Of a stretch of 64,000 nucleotides of DNA, positions 28,941 through 36,731 are shown one piece after another; the first letter of the stretch is position 1, and every line of letters starts with the position of its first letter. The translations under genes and the position numbers were made by a program. This DNA comes from Anaerovorax odorimutans DSM 5092 (GTDB lineage Bacteria; Bacillota; Clostridia; Peptostreptococcales; Anaerovoracaceae), in the NCBI RefSeq assembly GCF_000426305.1, contig NZ_KE384519.1:131344-195343 (forward strand), given 5' to 3'. Under the pieces are notes generated by a model that saw only the letters and a program-made list of their open reading frames with translations, was not told the origin of the DNA and made no database searches.

Positions 28941-30326
28941 ATGAGTATGAAAACAATACCACACAGATTATATTTAACAGAAGATCAGATTCCAAAGCAA
29001 TGGTATAATTTAAGAGCAGATATGAAGGAGCAGCCTGAGCCTATTATTAATCCAGCTACAGGAAAACCTGCTGCGGTAGAGGATTTATATCCCGTATTTT
29101 GTAAGGAACTTGCAAAACAAGAGATGGATGCCAATACAAGATATATTGATATCCCTGAAGAAATTTTGGATATGTATAAAATCTATAGACCATCACCTAT
29201 TTGCAGAGCATATCAATTAGAAAAGGCATTAGGTACACCTGCAAAAATATACTATAAATTTGAAGGTAATAACACTTCAGGAAGTCACAAGCTAAATTCT
29301 GCAATTGCTCAGGCTTATTATGCGAAAGAAGAAGGCCTAAAGACATTGACTACTGAAACAGGAGCAGGACAATGGGGGACGGCATTATCAGAAGCTTGTT
29401 CATATTTTGGAATTGATTTAAGCGTTTATATGGTAAAAGTATCTTTCCAGCAAAAACCATTCAGAAAAGCTATTATGGAAACTTTCGGTGGTCATGTTAT
29501 GGCCAGTCCAAGTGATACGACTAATGTGGGGAGAGCAATATTAAAAGAAGATCCAAATAATTTTGGAAGTCTTGGTTGTGCAATTTCAGAAGCAGTAGAA
29601 AAAGCTGTTACTACAGATGGGTGTAAATATGTTCTTGGATCTGTATTAAACCAAGTACTTTTACATCAATCAATAATTGGATTGGAAGCTAAGAAAGCAA
29701 TGGAGATTTTAGGTGAATATCCTGATATAATTATTGGCTGTGCAGGCGGAGGTTCAAATTTAGGAGGACTTATCGCACCATTTATGCAAGATAAATTAAC
29801 AGGTAAGGCAAACCCTAAAATTATTGCTGTGGAACCGGCATCTTGTCCATCACTGACAAGAGGTAAATATGCTTATGATTATTGTGATACAGGAAAAATT
29901 ACTCCAATGGCTAAGATGTATACTCTTGGATGCACTTTTAAACCTTCCAGTAACCATTCGGGAGGATTGCGTTATCATGGAATGTCACCTATTATTTCAA
30001 AGCTATACCATGATGGATATTTGGATGCAATAGCAGTGGAACAGACAAAAGTATTTGAAGCAGCGGTTTTGTTTGCTAAAAATGAAACTATATTACCTGC
30101 ACCGGAATCAGCACATGCAATCTTAGGCGCTGTTGAAGAGGCCTTAAAATGTAAAGAAACTGGTGAAGAAAAGACTATCTTATTTGGATTAACTGGAACA
30201 GGATTCTTTGATATGACAGCATACACAGCATATAATGAGGGAACTATGACAGATTATATTCCTACAGATGAAGAATTAAAGAAAGGTTTTGATGCGCTTC
30301 CTAAAATTCCGGGATTTCAAGAATAA
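28941..30326 (+). CDS. trpB2: Tryptophan synthase beta chain-like protein (TrpB2 type)
   Basis: A 461-residue PLP enzyme of the TrpB2 branch. It has the lysine motif GNNTSGSHKLNSAIAQAYY, ETGAGQWGTALSEA, the phosphate-binding GCAGGGSNLGG and the long N-terminal extension (LYLTEDQIPKQWYNLRAD) that separates TrpB2 from TrpB1. It condenses serine with indole, either salvaging free indole or partnering a distant TrpA. There is no trpA or other trp gene beside it. Control by a T-box supports a true role in tryptophan supply. It has an AAGGAG site and is a single-gene unit. Confidence 0.9.
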   Translation: MSMKTIPHRLYLTEDQIPKQWYNLRADMKEQPEPIINPATGKPAAVEDLYPVFCKELAKQEMDANTRYIDIPEEILDMYKIYRPSPICRAYQLEKALGTPAKIYYKFEGNNTSGSHKLNSAIAQAYYAKEEGLKTLTTETGAGQWGTALSEACSYFGIDLSVYMVKVSFQQKPFRKAIMETFGGHVMASPSDTTNVGRAILKEDPNNFGSLGCAISEAVEKAVTTDGCKYVLGSVLNQVLLHQSIIGLEAKKAMEILGEYPDIIIGCAGGGSNLGGLIAPFMQDKLTGKANPKIIAVEPASCPSLTRGKYAYDYCDTGKITPMAKMYTLGCTFKPSSNHSGGLRYHGMSPIISKLYHDGYLDAIAVEQTKVFEAAVLFAKNETILPAPESAHAILGAVEEALKCKETGEEKTILFGLTGTGFFDMTAYTAYNEGTMTDYIPTDEELKKGFDALPKIPGFQE

Positions 30327-30346
30327 GTAGAATATTTTATATAATT

Positions 30347-30383
30347 ATGCTCTTGCCTTTAATCTGGTCAAGAGCATTTTTTT
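30347..30383 (+). terminator. Intrinsic terminator after trpB2
   Basis: ATGCTCTTG pairs with CAAGAGCAT, followed by seven Ts. Confidence 0.9.
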
Positions 30384-30579
30384 ATCTTTATTATGTAATT
30401 CAGAAAAAAAGAATTAATATTGGAATTTCTTTTATATTTAATAAATTAAAAATAAAACAATATCAAGTTCTTTATTCTTTTGAGTTACCTTTTTAGATTT
30501 TTCTTTGATATAATCGTTTTATATTATATAATAAAGCAAGATAAAAACTTTGCAATATGATATATATAAAGGAGTACAA

Positions 30580-31365
30580 ATGACATATAAGGTTAAACTT
30601 GATGTTTTTGAAGGACCATTTGATTTGTTGGTTTTTCTTATAGAAAAGTCAGAGATGAGTATATATGATATTAAAGTATCAAAAATAACAAGTCAATATC
30701 TAGATTACATAGATAGAATGAAAGCTATGGATATTAATGTGGGAAGTGAATTTATGGTTCTTGCTGCAACTTTGATTGAAATAAAGTCAAAAATGTTGCT
30801 TCCTAAACTGAAGACAAAAGAAGAAGATGCCATTGAAGACCCAAGAACGGAACTTGTTGAAAGAATTTTAGAATATAAAAGATTTAAATCTGCGGCTATG
30901 TTTTTAGAACATAAAGAACTCTATAATAAAAAAATATTTGAAAAACCAAAAGAAGATCTTTCTGTTTATACAAATGAACCTGATGAGTTTTTAAGTCTCG
31001 AATTGTCACAGCTTATAAAATGCTTTAATATATTTCTTGCAAAAAAGAAAAAAGTGGAAGAAATAAAAAATTATTGTGAAAATGTTGAACGGCAAAAGGT
31101 GAGTTTAGAATCGAGAATTGAATATATAAATAATATATTTAAGGTAAGAAACAAGCATATTTTAAATTTTCAAGAACTGCTGCCATCTGACAATAACAAA
31201 TATGAAGTAGTATTGACTTTTTCTGCTATGTTAGAGATGGTTAGGCAAAAAACAATAATTGCCAGCCAAACAAGTAATTTTGGCATGATTACTTTAAGCT
31301 TAAAAAATAATTTAAAAGAAGATTATATGGAAGATCCTTCTGTTAAATTAGGAGGGAGCAATTAA
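30580..31365 (+). CDS. scpA: Segregation and condensation protein A
   Basis: A 261-residue kleisin subunit of the Smc-ScpAB condensin. It shows KLDVFEGPFDLLVFLIEKSEMSIYDI at the N-terminus and MVLAATLIEIKSKMLLP, both typical of ScpA. The ATG at 30580 follows AAAGGAG by 5 bases; an upstream in-frame TTG at 30550 has no ribosome site and would place that site inside the gene. Its stop overlaps the scpB start by one base. Confidence 0.93.
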   Translation: MTYKVKLDVFEGPFDLLVFLIEKSEMSIYDIKVSKITSQYLDYIDRMKAMDINVGSEFMVLAATLIEIKSKMLLPKLKTKEEDAIEDPRTELVERILEYKRFKSAAMFLEHKELYNKKIFEKPKEDLSVYTNEPDEFLSLELSQLIKCFNIFLAKKKKVEEIKNYCENVERQKVSLESRIEYINNIFKVRNKHILNFQELLPSDNNKYEVVLTFSAMLEMVRQKTIIASQTSNFGMITLSLKNNLKEDYMEDPSVKLGGSN

Positions 31366-31955
31366 TGATAAATAAAAAAATTATAAAATCTGCTTTTGAA
31401 TCTATGCTCTTTGTTTGGGGAGATCCTTTAGACGTAAAATCAGCAGCAGAAATATTTAATTTAAATTGGAAAGACGCCTATGATTATTTCAAAGAATTAC
31501 AAGCAGAATATGAAAAAGAAGGAAGAGGAATAGTAATTAGAGAAGTAAATAAGAGTTTTCAGTTTGTTACAAGATATGAAAATAATGAATATATAGAGAA
31601 GCTTTGTACTCCAGTAAAGGAAAAAAAATTATCTCAGTCAGCTCTTGAGGTTCTTGCTATTATTGCGTATAAACAGCCTGTAACTAAAGTAGAAATTGAT
31701 TCCATAAGAGGTATAAAATGTGACCGCGTGATAGAAGGCCTTATTAAAAAAGATCTAATTATTGAGTTAGGAAGATCTACAGGAATAGGAAGACCAATAC
31801 TGTATGGAACCACATCAACTTTCTTAAAAAATTTTGGTTTTGAAAGTTTAAATGATCTGCCTCATATTGAAGATATAGGAAATGTAATGCATGTTGAACA
31901 AGAATTAGATGATCTTGATAATCAACAAATTTCAATTAACTTTGATGGACAGTAA
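31365..31955 (+). CDS. scpB: Segregation and condensation protein B
   Basis: A 196-residue winged-helix protein that dimerises and binds ScpA in the Smc complex. It has SAFESMLFVWGDPLDVKSAAEIF and the core ALEVLAIIAYKQPVTKVEIDSIRG, diagnostic for ScpB, followed by GRPILYGTT. It is translationally coupled to scpA (shared base) with a GGAGGGAG site inside the scpA end. Confidence 0.94.
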   Translation: MINKKIIKSAFESMLFVWGDPLDVKSAAEIFNLNWKDAYDYFKELQAEYEKEGRGIVIREVNKSFQFVTRYENNEYIEKLCTPVKEKKLSQSALEVLAIIAYKQPVTKVEIDSIRGIKCDRVIEGLIKKDLIIELGRSTGIGRPILYGTTSTFLKNFGFESLNDLPHIEDIGNVMHVEQELDDLDNQQISINFDGQ

Positions 31956-31999
31956 TTTAAGTACTTGCACACATTAGAAAACTTTATTAAACAAGGAAT

Positions 32000-32046
32000 A
32001 TCTCCTCATCAAAATAGTAAAATGTTTTGATAAGGAGATTTTTTTT
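32000..32046 (+). terminator. Terminator hairpin whose 3' arm contains the dacF ribosome site
   Basis: Bases 32000-32014 pair with 32025-32039 (14 of 15 pairs), followed by eight Ts that run directly into the dacF ATG at 32047. The AAGGAGA ribosome site of dacF (32032-32038) is inside the 3' arm. The structure could both end scpAB transcription and hide the dacF start on read-through RNA. Confidence 0.8.
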
Positions 32047-33165
32047 ATGAAGAAAAGAATAGCTATTGTACTATTGCTGGCATTAGCTGTATCTATTGCT
32101 ATTTATTTTGTTAGTAAAGATGCAATTAATGCATTAACTAAAGGTAAAACTAATCCCCCTGATATATCCGCAGCTAATGCCATTGTAATTGAGCTTAATT
32201 CAGGTATGGTATTGTATGAAAAAAAAGCGGAGGAAAAGGCTTATCCTGCAAGTATTACTAAAATTCTTACAGCGCTAGTAGCTTTGGAAAATGAAAACTT
32301 AGATAAAATAGTAAAAGTGTCAGATTCAGCAGTGGGTGTAGAGGGCTCTTCCATATATTTAGAAAAAGGAGAAAAGATACCTCTTAGAGATTTAATATAT
32401 GGAATGATGCTTAGATCTGGTAATGATGCAGCTGTTGCCATTGCAGCAGATGTAGGAGGAAGTATAGACAACTTTGCATGTATGATGAACGACAGAGCTA
32501 AAGAAATAGGAGCGGTTAACAGTCACTTTGTTAATCCTAACGGACTTCAAAATGAGAATCATTATACTACTGCAAGAGATATGGCTATGATTGCAAGGGA
32601 AGCTATGAAAAATAAAGAATTCAGGAAAATTGCTTCAGCTAAATCATGGACGTCTGACAGGGGAGAAGGAAAGTACAATTATTTTGCTAATAAAAATAAA
32701 GTGGTATATCAATATGATGGGGGGAATGGAATTAAAATTGGATATACGAAAGCAGCTGGGAGAACTTTAGTTGCATCATCAAAAAGAGATGGGATGGAAT
32801 TAATTTGTGTTGTTTTAAATGCACCGGATTGGTTTAATGATACTTATAAACTTATGGATTATTTTTATGATAAATATCAATTAGTTAAAATTGCTGAAGG
32901 AGAACGTTTAATTAATTCAGTTAAAATTGTAGAAGGAACTAAGGATTTTGCATATATTGGAACTAAAGAAAATGTAGTGTGTCCGTCCCTAAAAGATAAA
33001 GAATGTAAAATAAGTATTGCTTATGATGTGCAAAAATCAAGAAAAGCACCGGTCAGCAGGTGGCAGAAAGCGGGGAAATTAAATGTATATTGTGATGGAG
33101 AATATATTTATTCCGAACCATTATATTATTTAGAGGACATTGAAAGGGGAAGAAACAGTGAATAA
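32047..33165 (+). CDS. dacF: D-alanyl-D-alanine carboxypeptidase (DacF-like, S11)
   Basis: A 372-residue exported serine carboxypeptidase that trims peptidoglycan stem peptides. An N-terminal membrane or signal segment is followed by SxxK in YPASITKILTAL, SxN in MLRSGNDAAVAIA, and a third motif read as GIKIGYTKAAGRT. The last position is K-I-G rather than the classical K-T-G, which may be a lineage variant or alter activity. A C-terminal beta-domain follows, as in PBP5-type enzymes. Its start is embedded in the hairpin described above. Its last codons overlap the start of the next gene. Confidence 0.88.
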   Translation: MKKRIAIVLLLALAVSIAIYFVSKDAINALTKGKTNPPDISAANAIVIELNSGMVLYEKKAEEKAYPASITKILTALVALENENLDKIVKVSDSAVGVEGSSIYLEKGEKIPLRDLIYGMMLRSGNDAAVAIAADVGGSIDNFACMMNDRAKEIGAVNSHFVNPNGLQNENHYTTARDMAMIAREAMKNKEFRKIASAKSWTSDRGEGKYNYFANKNKVVYQYDGGNGIKIGYTKAAGRTLVASSKRDGMELICVVLNAPDWFNDTYKLMDYFYDKYQLVKIAEGERLINSVKIVEGTKDFAYIGTKENVVCPSLKDKECKISIAYDVQKSRKAPVSRWQKAGKLNVYCDGEYIYSEPLYYLEDIERGRNSE

Positions 33166-34105
33166 GGATAATTCTTTTGATTGCATTGATGCAGGTACAG
33201 AAAATTGCCCATGTTATCTGGCTCTAACGGGAGATTGCTTAATGTGTACTAGATTACAAGGAAAAGATTGTTGTGATTGTAATTGGAAAGGTGTATGCAT
33301 TTATAACGAATTTATTCAGGGAAATTGCAAAGTAAATAATCCAAGGCGTGATTTCGAAGCAGCTATTGTAGACAAAAAGTATTATACAGATGATTTGGTC
33401 ATTTTTGTTATTCAGGTAGACAAGGGTTTTGCTCTAAAGACAAGTAAACCCGGATCATATTTATTTATAAGAGGAAGTAATCAAGACAGTTTTTATGATA
33501 CTCCTATTTCTGTAATGAAAGCAGATGCAGAAAAAGGATATTTACATTTAGCAGTAAAGTCTATTTCTGCAAAGACAAAGAGTATATTAGATGAGGATGA
33601 AAAATTGATTATAAGAGGACCATATAGAAATGGTATTCAAGGAATAAGAGAGGTTTTTGATAAAAAAAATCGTCATAATAAAACTCTTGTTATTGCAAAA
33701 GGAATAGGTATTGCCCCCGGATTATTACTTGCAGATTATTTTAATAATCTATGTCAAGTTGATTTTATTGTAGATACAGAAAAAATAAGCAAGGAATTTG
33801 TGAAAGACTATTTAAGTGAAGGTTCTAGCACTGTAAAATATATGAATCTAAACGAATTGACTGCTCAGGGAAATATTAAAAATATTTTAATTGAGAAAAA
33901 GTATGAAACAGTTTTAATATTGGCTTCAGATTATTTTGTGGAAACTTTAGGGCCATTAGTTAGAGATGCTTTAAAAGATGCTGTTATTGCTGTAAGCAAT
34001 AACTTTCATATTTGTTGCGGAGAAGGGCTTTGTGGAGCATGTTCTTGTATTGACAATGAAGGAAGAACTATTAAAATGTGTAAATGTCAAATGAAACAAG
34101 AATAA
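33158..34105 (+). CDS. PyrK-like FAD/[2Fe-2S] oxidoreductase with an extra cysteine-rich N-terminus
   Basis: About 315 residues. The middle is a ferredoxin-reductase-like FAD/NAD module related to PyrK and sulfide dehydrogenase subunit B (PGSYLFIRG, DTPISVMKAD, RGPYRNG, IAKGIGIAPGLLLADY). The C-terminal CGEGLCGACSC...CKC holds the [2Fe-2S] ligands. In addition, the first 55 residues contain about ten cysteines (CPCY, CLMC, CCDC), which could bind another cluster. I chose the GTG at 33158, which follows AAAGGGG by 7 bases; a TTG at 33140 lacks a site. It overlaps the end of dacF. Its partner, perhaps a dehydrogenase subunit, is not adjacent. Confidence 0.78.
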   Translation: MNKDNSFDCIDAGTENCPCYLALTGDCLMCTRLQGKDCCDCNWKGVCIYNEFIQGNCKVNNPRRDFEAAIVDKKYYTDDLVIFVIQVDKGFALKTSKPGSYLFIRGSNQDSFYDTPISVMKADAEKGYLHLAVKSISAKTKSILDEDEKLIIRGPYRNGIQGIREVFDKKNRHNKTLVIAKGIGIAPGLLLADYFNNLCQVDFIVDTEKISKEFVKDYLSEGSSTVKYMNLNELTAQGNIKNILIEKKYETVLILASDYFVETLGPLVRDALKDAVIAVSNNFHICCGEGLCGACSCIDNEGRTIKMCKCQMKQE

Positions 34106-34135
34106 AAATTAAAACTAAAAGTACGATAAAATAAA

Positions 34136-34185
34136 AATACCTCATAAGCATTGCTTTATGCATGTATGTGAGGTATTCTTATTTT
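34136..34185 (+). terminator. Intrinsic terminator after the PyrK-like gene
   Basis: AATACCTCA pairs with TGAGGTATT, with an inner GCAT-rich stem, followed by CTTATTTT. Confidence 0.75.
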
Positions 34186-34292
34186 ATAGAAGATACTTTA
34201 AATGGTGTTAAATTAACTTCCATTAAAAAAATAAAAAGAAAAAGCAGCTTTAAGATTTTTAAAAGTTAAAATGATTAAAAAGGGGACATGAA

Positions 34293-35114
34293 TTGAATAT
34301 TAAATTAATTGCATTAGATATGGATGGAACGTTATTGAGCAGTCAAGGCACATTATCAAATAAAAATAAAGAGATAATTAACGAAGCTATGAAAAGAGGA
34401 ATAAATATAGTAATTGCCACAGGGAGGGTATTAAGTGCGCTACCTAAAGATGTCATAGCGGTTTCCGGTATAGAATATGCCGTAACTTCTAATGGAGCAA
34501 GAGTTGTTCGATTGGAAGATAATCACAGTTTATATACTAATTTAATTTCAGAAGAAAAAATAAATGATATAAAAGAGTTTGTTTTTGCAGATGATGTGTT
34601 TCTTGAAATCTTCTTTGATGGAGATGTATTTGTTGATAAATATTGTTTGGAAAAGGTGGATTCTTATAATTTACCTAAGTGGTATAGTGATTATGTTTTA
34701 AAAACTAGAACGCCGGTTGAAGATTTGAAAGAAACCTTAGAAGCAAATTTAGGGGCAATGGAAAATATAAATATTAATTTTAGCTCAATGGAACGAAGAA
34801 GTGAATTTTTAGAAAAACTTAAGAAAATAGAAGGAATTACTATCACAACTTCTTTGCCTCATAATATTGAAATTGGAGGAGCCACAACAAGTAAAGCTGA
34901 TGGGGTTACTCAGTTATGTAATTTATTAAGTTTAAAAAGTGATAATGTTATGGCCTTTGGAGACAGTCAAAATGATGGAGCCATGCTGTCATTTGCAGGA
35001 TTGGCTGTAGCTATGGATAATGCTAGCAAGGAAGTTAAACATCTTGCTGACTATATTACTAAATCAAATGATGAGGACGGAGTTGCATATGCAATTGAAA
35101 AATTTATTTTATAA
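34293..35114 (+). CDS. Cof-type HAD-superfamily phosphatase
   Basis: A 273-residue HAD hydrolase of the Cof/YidA subfamily. Motif I is ALDMDGTLLSS, motif II IVIATGRVLSAL, the C2-type cap lies between, motif III involves SKADGVTQL, and motif IV is AFGDSQNDGAML. It likely dephosphorylates a sugar phosphate or nucleotide; the substrate is not predictable. The start is a TTG at 34293, 7-8 bases after AGGGGAC; the ATG at 34288 hits a stop after two codons. It is the last intact gene before the mobile island. Confidence 0.87.
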   Translation: MNIKLIALDMDGTLLSSQGTLSNKNKEIINEAMKRGINIVIATGRVLSALPKDVIAVSGIEYAVTSNGARVVRLEDNHSLYTNLISEEKINDIKEFVFADDVFLEIFFDGDVFVDKYCLEKVDSYNLPKWYSDYVLKTRTPVEDLKETLEANLGAMENININFSSMERRSEFLEKLKKIEGITITTSLPHNIEIGGATTSKADGVTQLCNLLSLKSDNVMAFGDSQNDGAMLSFAGLAVAMDNASKEVKHLADYITKSNDEDGVAYAIEKFIL

Positions 35115-35204
35115 TAAAATTGTATGTAGAACTAATAATTATCATAATCCATAAAATTAATCCAAAAGTATAAGATTTGAATCTTGAAAAATGTAGCAAT
35201 TTTA

Positions 35205-35252
35205 CCCCGTAACGAATACTCTAATACATAGTATTCGATTAGGGGGCTTTTT
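35205..35252 (+). terminator. Hairpin with T tract overlapping the ribosome site of the interrupted oxidoreductase
   Basis: CCCCGTAACGAATACT (35205-35220) pairs, with two mismatches, with bases 35230-35245, then GCTTTTTA leads straight to the ATG at 35254. The GGGGG ribosome site is in the 3' arm. This repeats the layout seen before dacF. Confidence 0.65.
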
Positions 35253-35253
35253 A

Positions 35254-35298
35254 ATGTATAAAGTAGTCGTTATTGGAGGAGGATGGGCTCATATATGA
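35254..35298 (+). pseudogene. 5' fragment of an FAD-dependent oxidoreductase cut by the mobile island
   Basis: ATG at 35254 opens the peptide MYKVVVIGGGW, the first strand and start of a Rossmann FAD-binding motif, then runs into island sequence (AHI, stop at 35296-35298). The 3' part of the same gene is at 60,269-61,570, about 25 kb away. Joining the two at the shared GAGGATGG gives GGGWSGCAAAMAAKKAG in one frame, a complete GxGxxG motif. A ribosome site precedes it. It is a split gene, not a short peptide gene. Confidence 0.85.
35279..35298. other. Left junction (attL) of the mobile island
   Basis: GAGGATGG (35279-35286) is the sequence shared with the right junction. It is followed by G and then CTCATATATGA (35288-35298), which is the reverse complement of the 11 bases TCATATATGAG at the right junction. 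Confidence 0.85.
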
Positions 35299-35470
35299 TA
35301 TATACAACAATAATAAATCTAATATTGAGTTTGAGCTGGGAATATTACTGTAAAAGAAAGATATATAAGTATTTAAAAAGTAATTTATAAAAGAGTTGTA
35401 ATATTCTTCATAGCTACATAGAAATTATCATAATTTAATTAAAAGATTCAATTGGGGTTATGATGGTACC

Positions 35471-35528
35471 TTGACAAAATTAAATATACGGCGTATATTA
35501 TTAAACAAAGGTTAGCAAACGCTAACCA
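35471..35528 (+). promoter_or_regulatory. Consensus promoter overlapped by palindromic operator candidates
   Basis: TTGACA (35471-35476), a 17-base spacer, and TATATT (35494-35499). The -10 lies within a near-perfect 17-bp palindrome, AATATACGGCGTATATT (35483-35499). A second palindrome, GGTTAGC-AAAC-GCTAACC (35511-35528), covers the likely transcript start. Both would suit a TetR- or MarR-type repressor, which is not encoded beside it. Confidence 0.75.
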
Positions 35529-35557
35529 ATTGAGATTATGGCAAGGGAGGATTTAAT

Positions 35558-36352
35558 ATGTCTATAAAACTTGAGGGGGTAATGGAAACTTTATTGATAA
35601 CCCTTTATGCAAGGGCGAAGGATGCTGCAAGTGCTACTCCTTTATTAAATGACAAGAAAGCTGTTGAAATGGTAAAAAAGATAGATTATGATTTTGCAAA
35701 ATTTGATAGTGGATGGATGTCATATTATGGAGTTTTAGCAAGGGCTAAAATGATGGATGAAGAAGCAAAAAAATTTATAAGAAATAATCCTGATTGCGTT
35801 ATTATTTCAGTTGGATGTGGTCTTGATACGAGATTTTCAAGAATAGATAATAATAAAATTCAGTGGTATAATTTAGACTTCCCTGAAGTAATTGAACAGA
35901 GGAAGTTGTTTTTTAAAGAAAATCCTAGAGTAAAAAATATTGCTAAATCAGCTTTAGATCCCACATGGCCAAATGACGTTAAAACAAATGGTAAAAAATT
36001 ACTTCTTATATCAGAAGGTGTTCTTATGTATTTTAAAGAAGATGAAGTAAAAGATTTTCTGAATATAATTACAAACGGATTTGAAAGCTTTGAAGCACAG
36101 TTTGACTTGTTATATAAGATGCTTGTTAATAATGGAAGTAGACATGATACTTTGAAGAAAATGAATGCTCAATTTAACTGGGGAGTAAAAGATGGAAGTG
36201 AAGTTATAAAGCTTTGTCCTAAGATGAAGCAAACAGGACTTATAAATTTTACAAAAGAAATGAAACATTTGCTTCCGGGAACAAAAAAACTAATAGTACC
36301 TTTTTTGTATATAACAAATAATAGACTGGGGATATACACATATCAGAAATGA
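35558..36352 (+). CDS. Class I SAM-dependent methyltransferase (LCM/TcmP-like family)
   Basis: A 264-residue methyltransferase of the leucine-carboxyl-methyltransferase/O-methyltransferase group. It has the SAM-binding CVIISVGCGLDTRFSRI, the acidic loop WYNLDFPEVIEQRK and LLISEGVLMYF. Clostridial relatives are often annotated as polyketide-type O-methyltransferases, but no biosynthetic genes are near, so the substrate is unknown and could be a small molecule or a toxic compound. It has an AGGGAGG site and a tightly regulated-looking promoter. It is the first cargo gene of the island and has the AT-rich base use of the backbone. Confidence 0.82.
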   Translation: MSIKLEGVMETLLITLYARAKDAASATPLLNDKKAVEMVKKIDYDFAKFDSGWMSYYGVLARAKMMDEEAKKFIRNNPDCVIISVGCGLDTRFSRIDNNKIQWYNLDFPEVIEQRKLFFKENPRVKNIAKSALDPTWPNDVKTNGKKLLLISEGVLMYFKEDEVKDFLNIITNGFESFEAQFDLLYKMLVNNGSRHDTLKKMNAQFNWGVKDGSEVIKLCPKMKQTGLINFTKEMKHLLPGTKKLIVPFLYITNNRLGIYTYQK

Positions 36353-36731
36353 TAATAGCTTAGAGCTGCAAGATAATGAGTAAAAAACTGCATTTTTAAA
36401 TGATTAAAAATATGCATTAATAACTTAACCTTTATACTCAGAATCGTTTTTCGCATCCAGACATTTTGATCTATGTTTTCGGCACTCTCTATATAATGCT
36501 CAATCAATCGGGCGATTTTATCCTCTGCTGACAGCGTAGAATCCTCTTTGAAATAAGTCGTTACAAGATATTTGACACCGCCGATGACATAGCAAAGAGG
36601 TGGATGCTTGCTTACACCATTGGGGTGTGGATTCGTCTCCGTTATATGACGCTTTCCGTAAAGAGAGAAAGGGTGCAAAATAGCAATTTGTAAAGGCTAT
36701 TTTTAAAAGCGAAAAAAGTAATAGAATTCCG
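36353..36731. other. Region between methyltransferase and histidine kinase genes
   Basis: This 379-base stretch holds an imperfect hairpin (36389-36416, TGCATTTTTAA with TTAAAAATATGCA) that may end the methyltransferase transcript, the TnpW remnant (next entry), and the point where base composition shifts from AT-rich to about 50 % GC. Confidence 0.6.
36469..36645 (-). pseudogene. TnpW-like transposon protein, apparently without a start codon
   Basis: The complement encodes ITETNPHPNGVSKH followed by CYVIGGVKYLVTTYF and EDKIARLIEHYIE. This resembles the small TnpW proteins of Clostridia transposons (IGGTTY...VHFS...DKILRLI). At the place where the family usually begins M-T-E the codon is ATA, not ATG. 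Upstream codons are open but look unrelated and no ribosome site is evident. After residue D70 the similarity ends. It marks an older mobile element at the edge of the GC-rich block. The family link is from memory. Confidence 0.45.
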
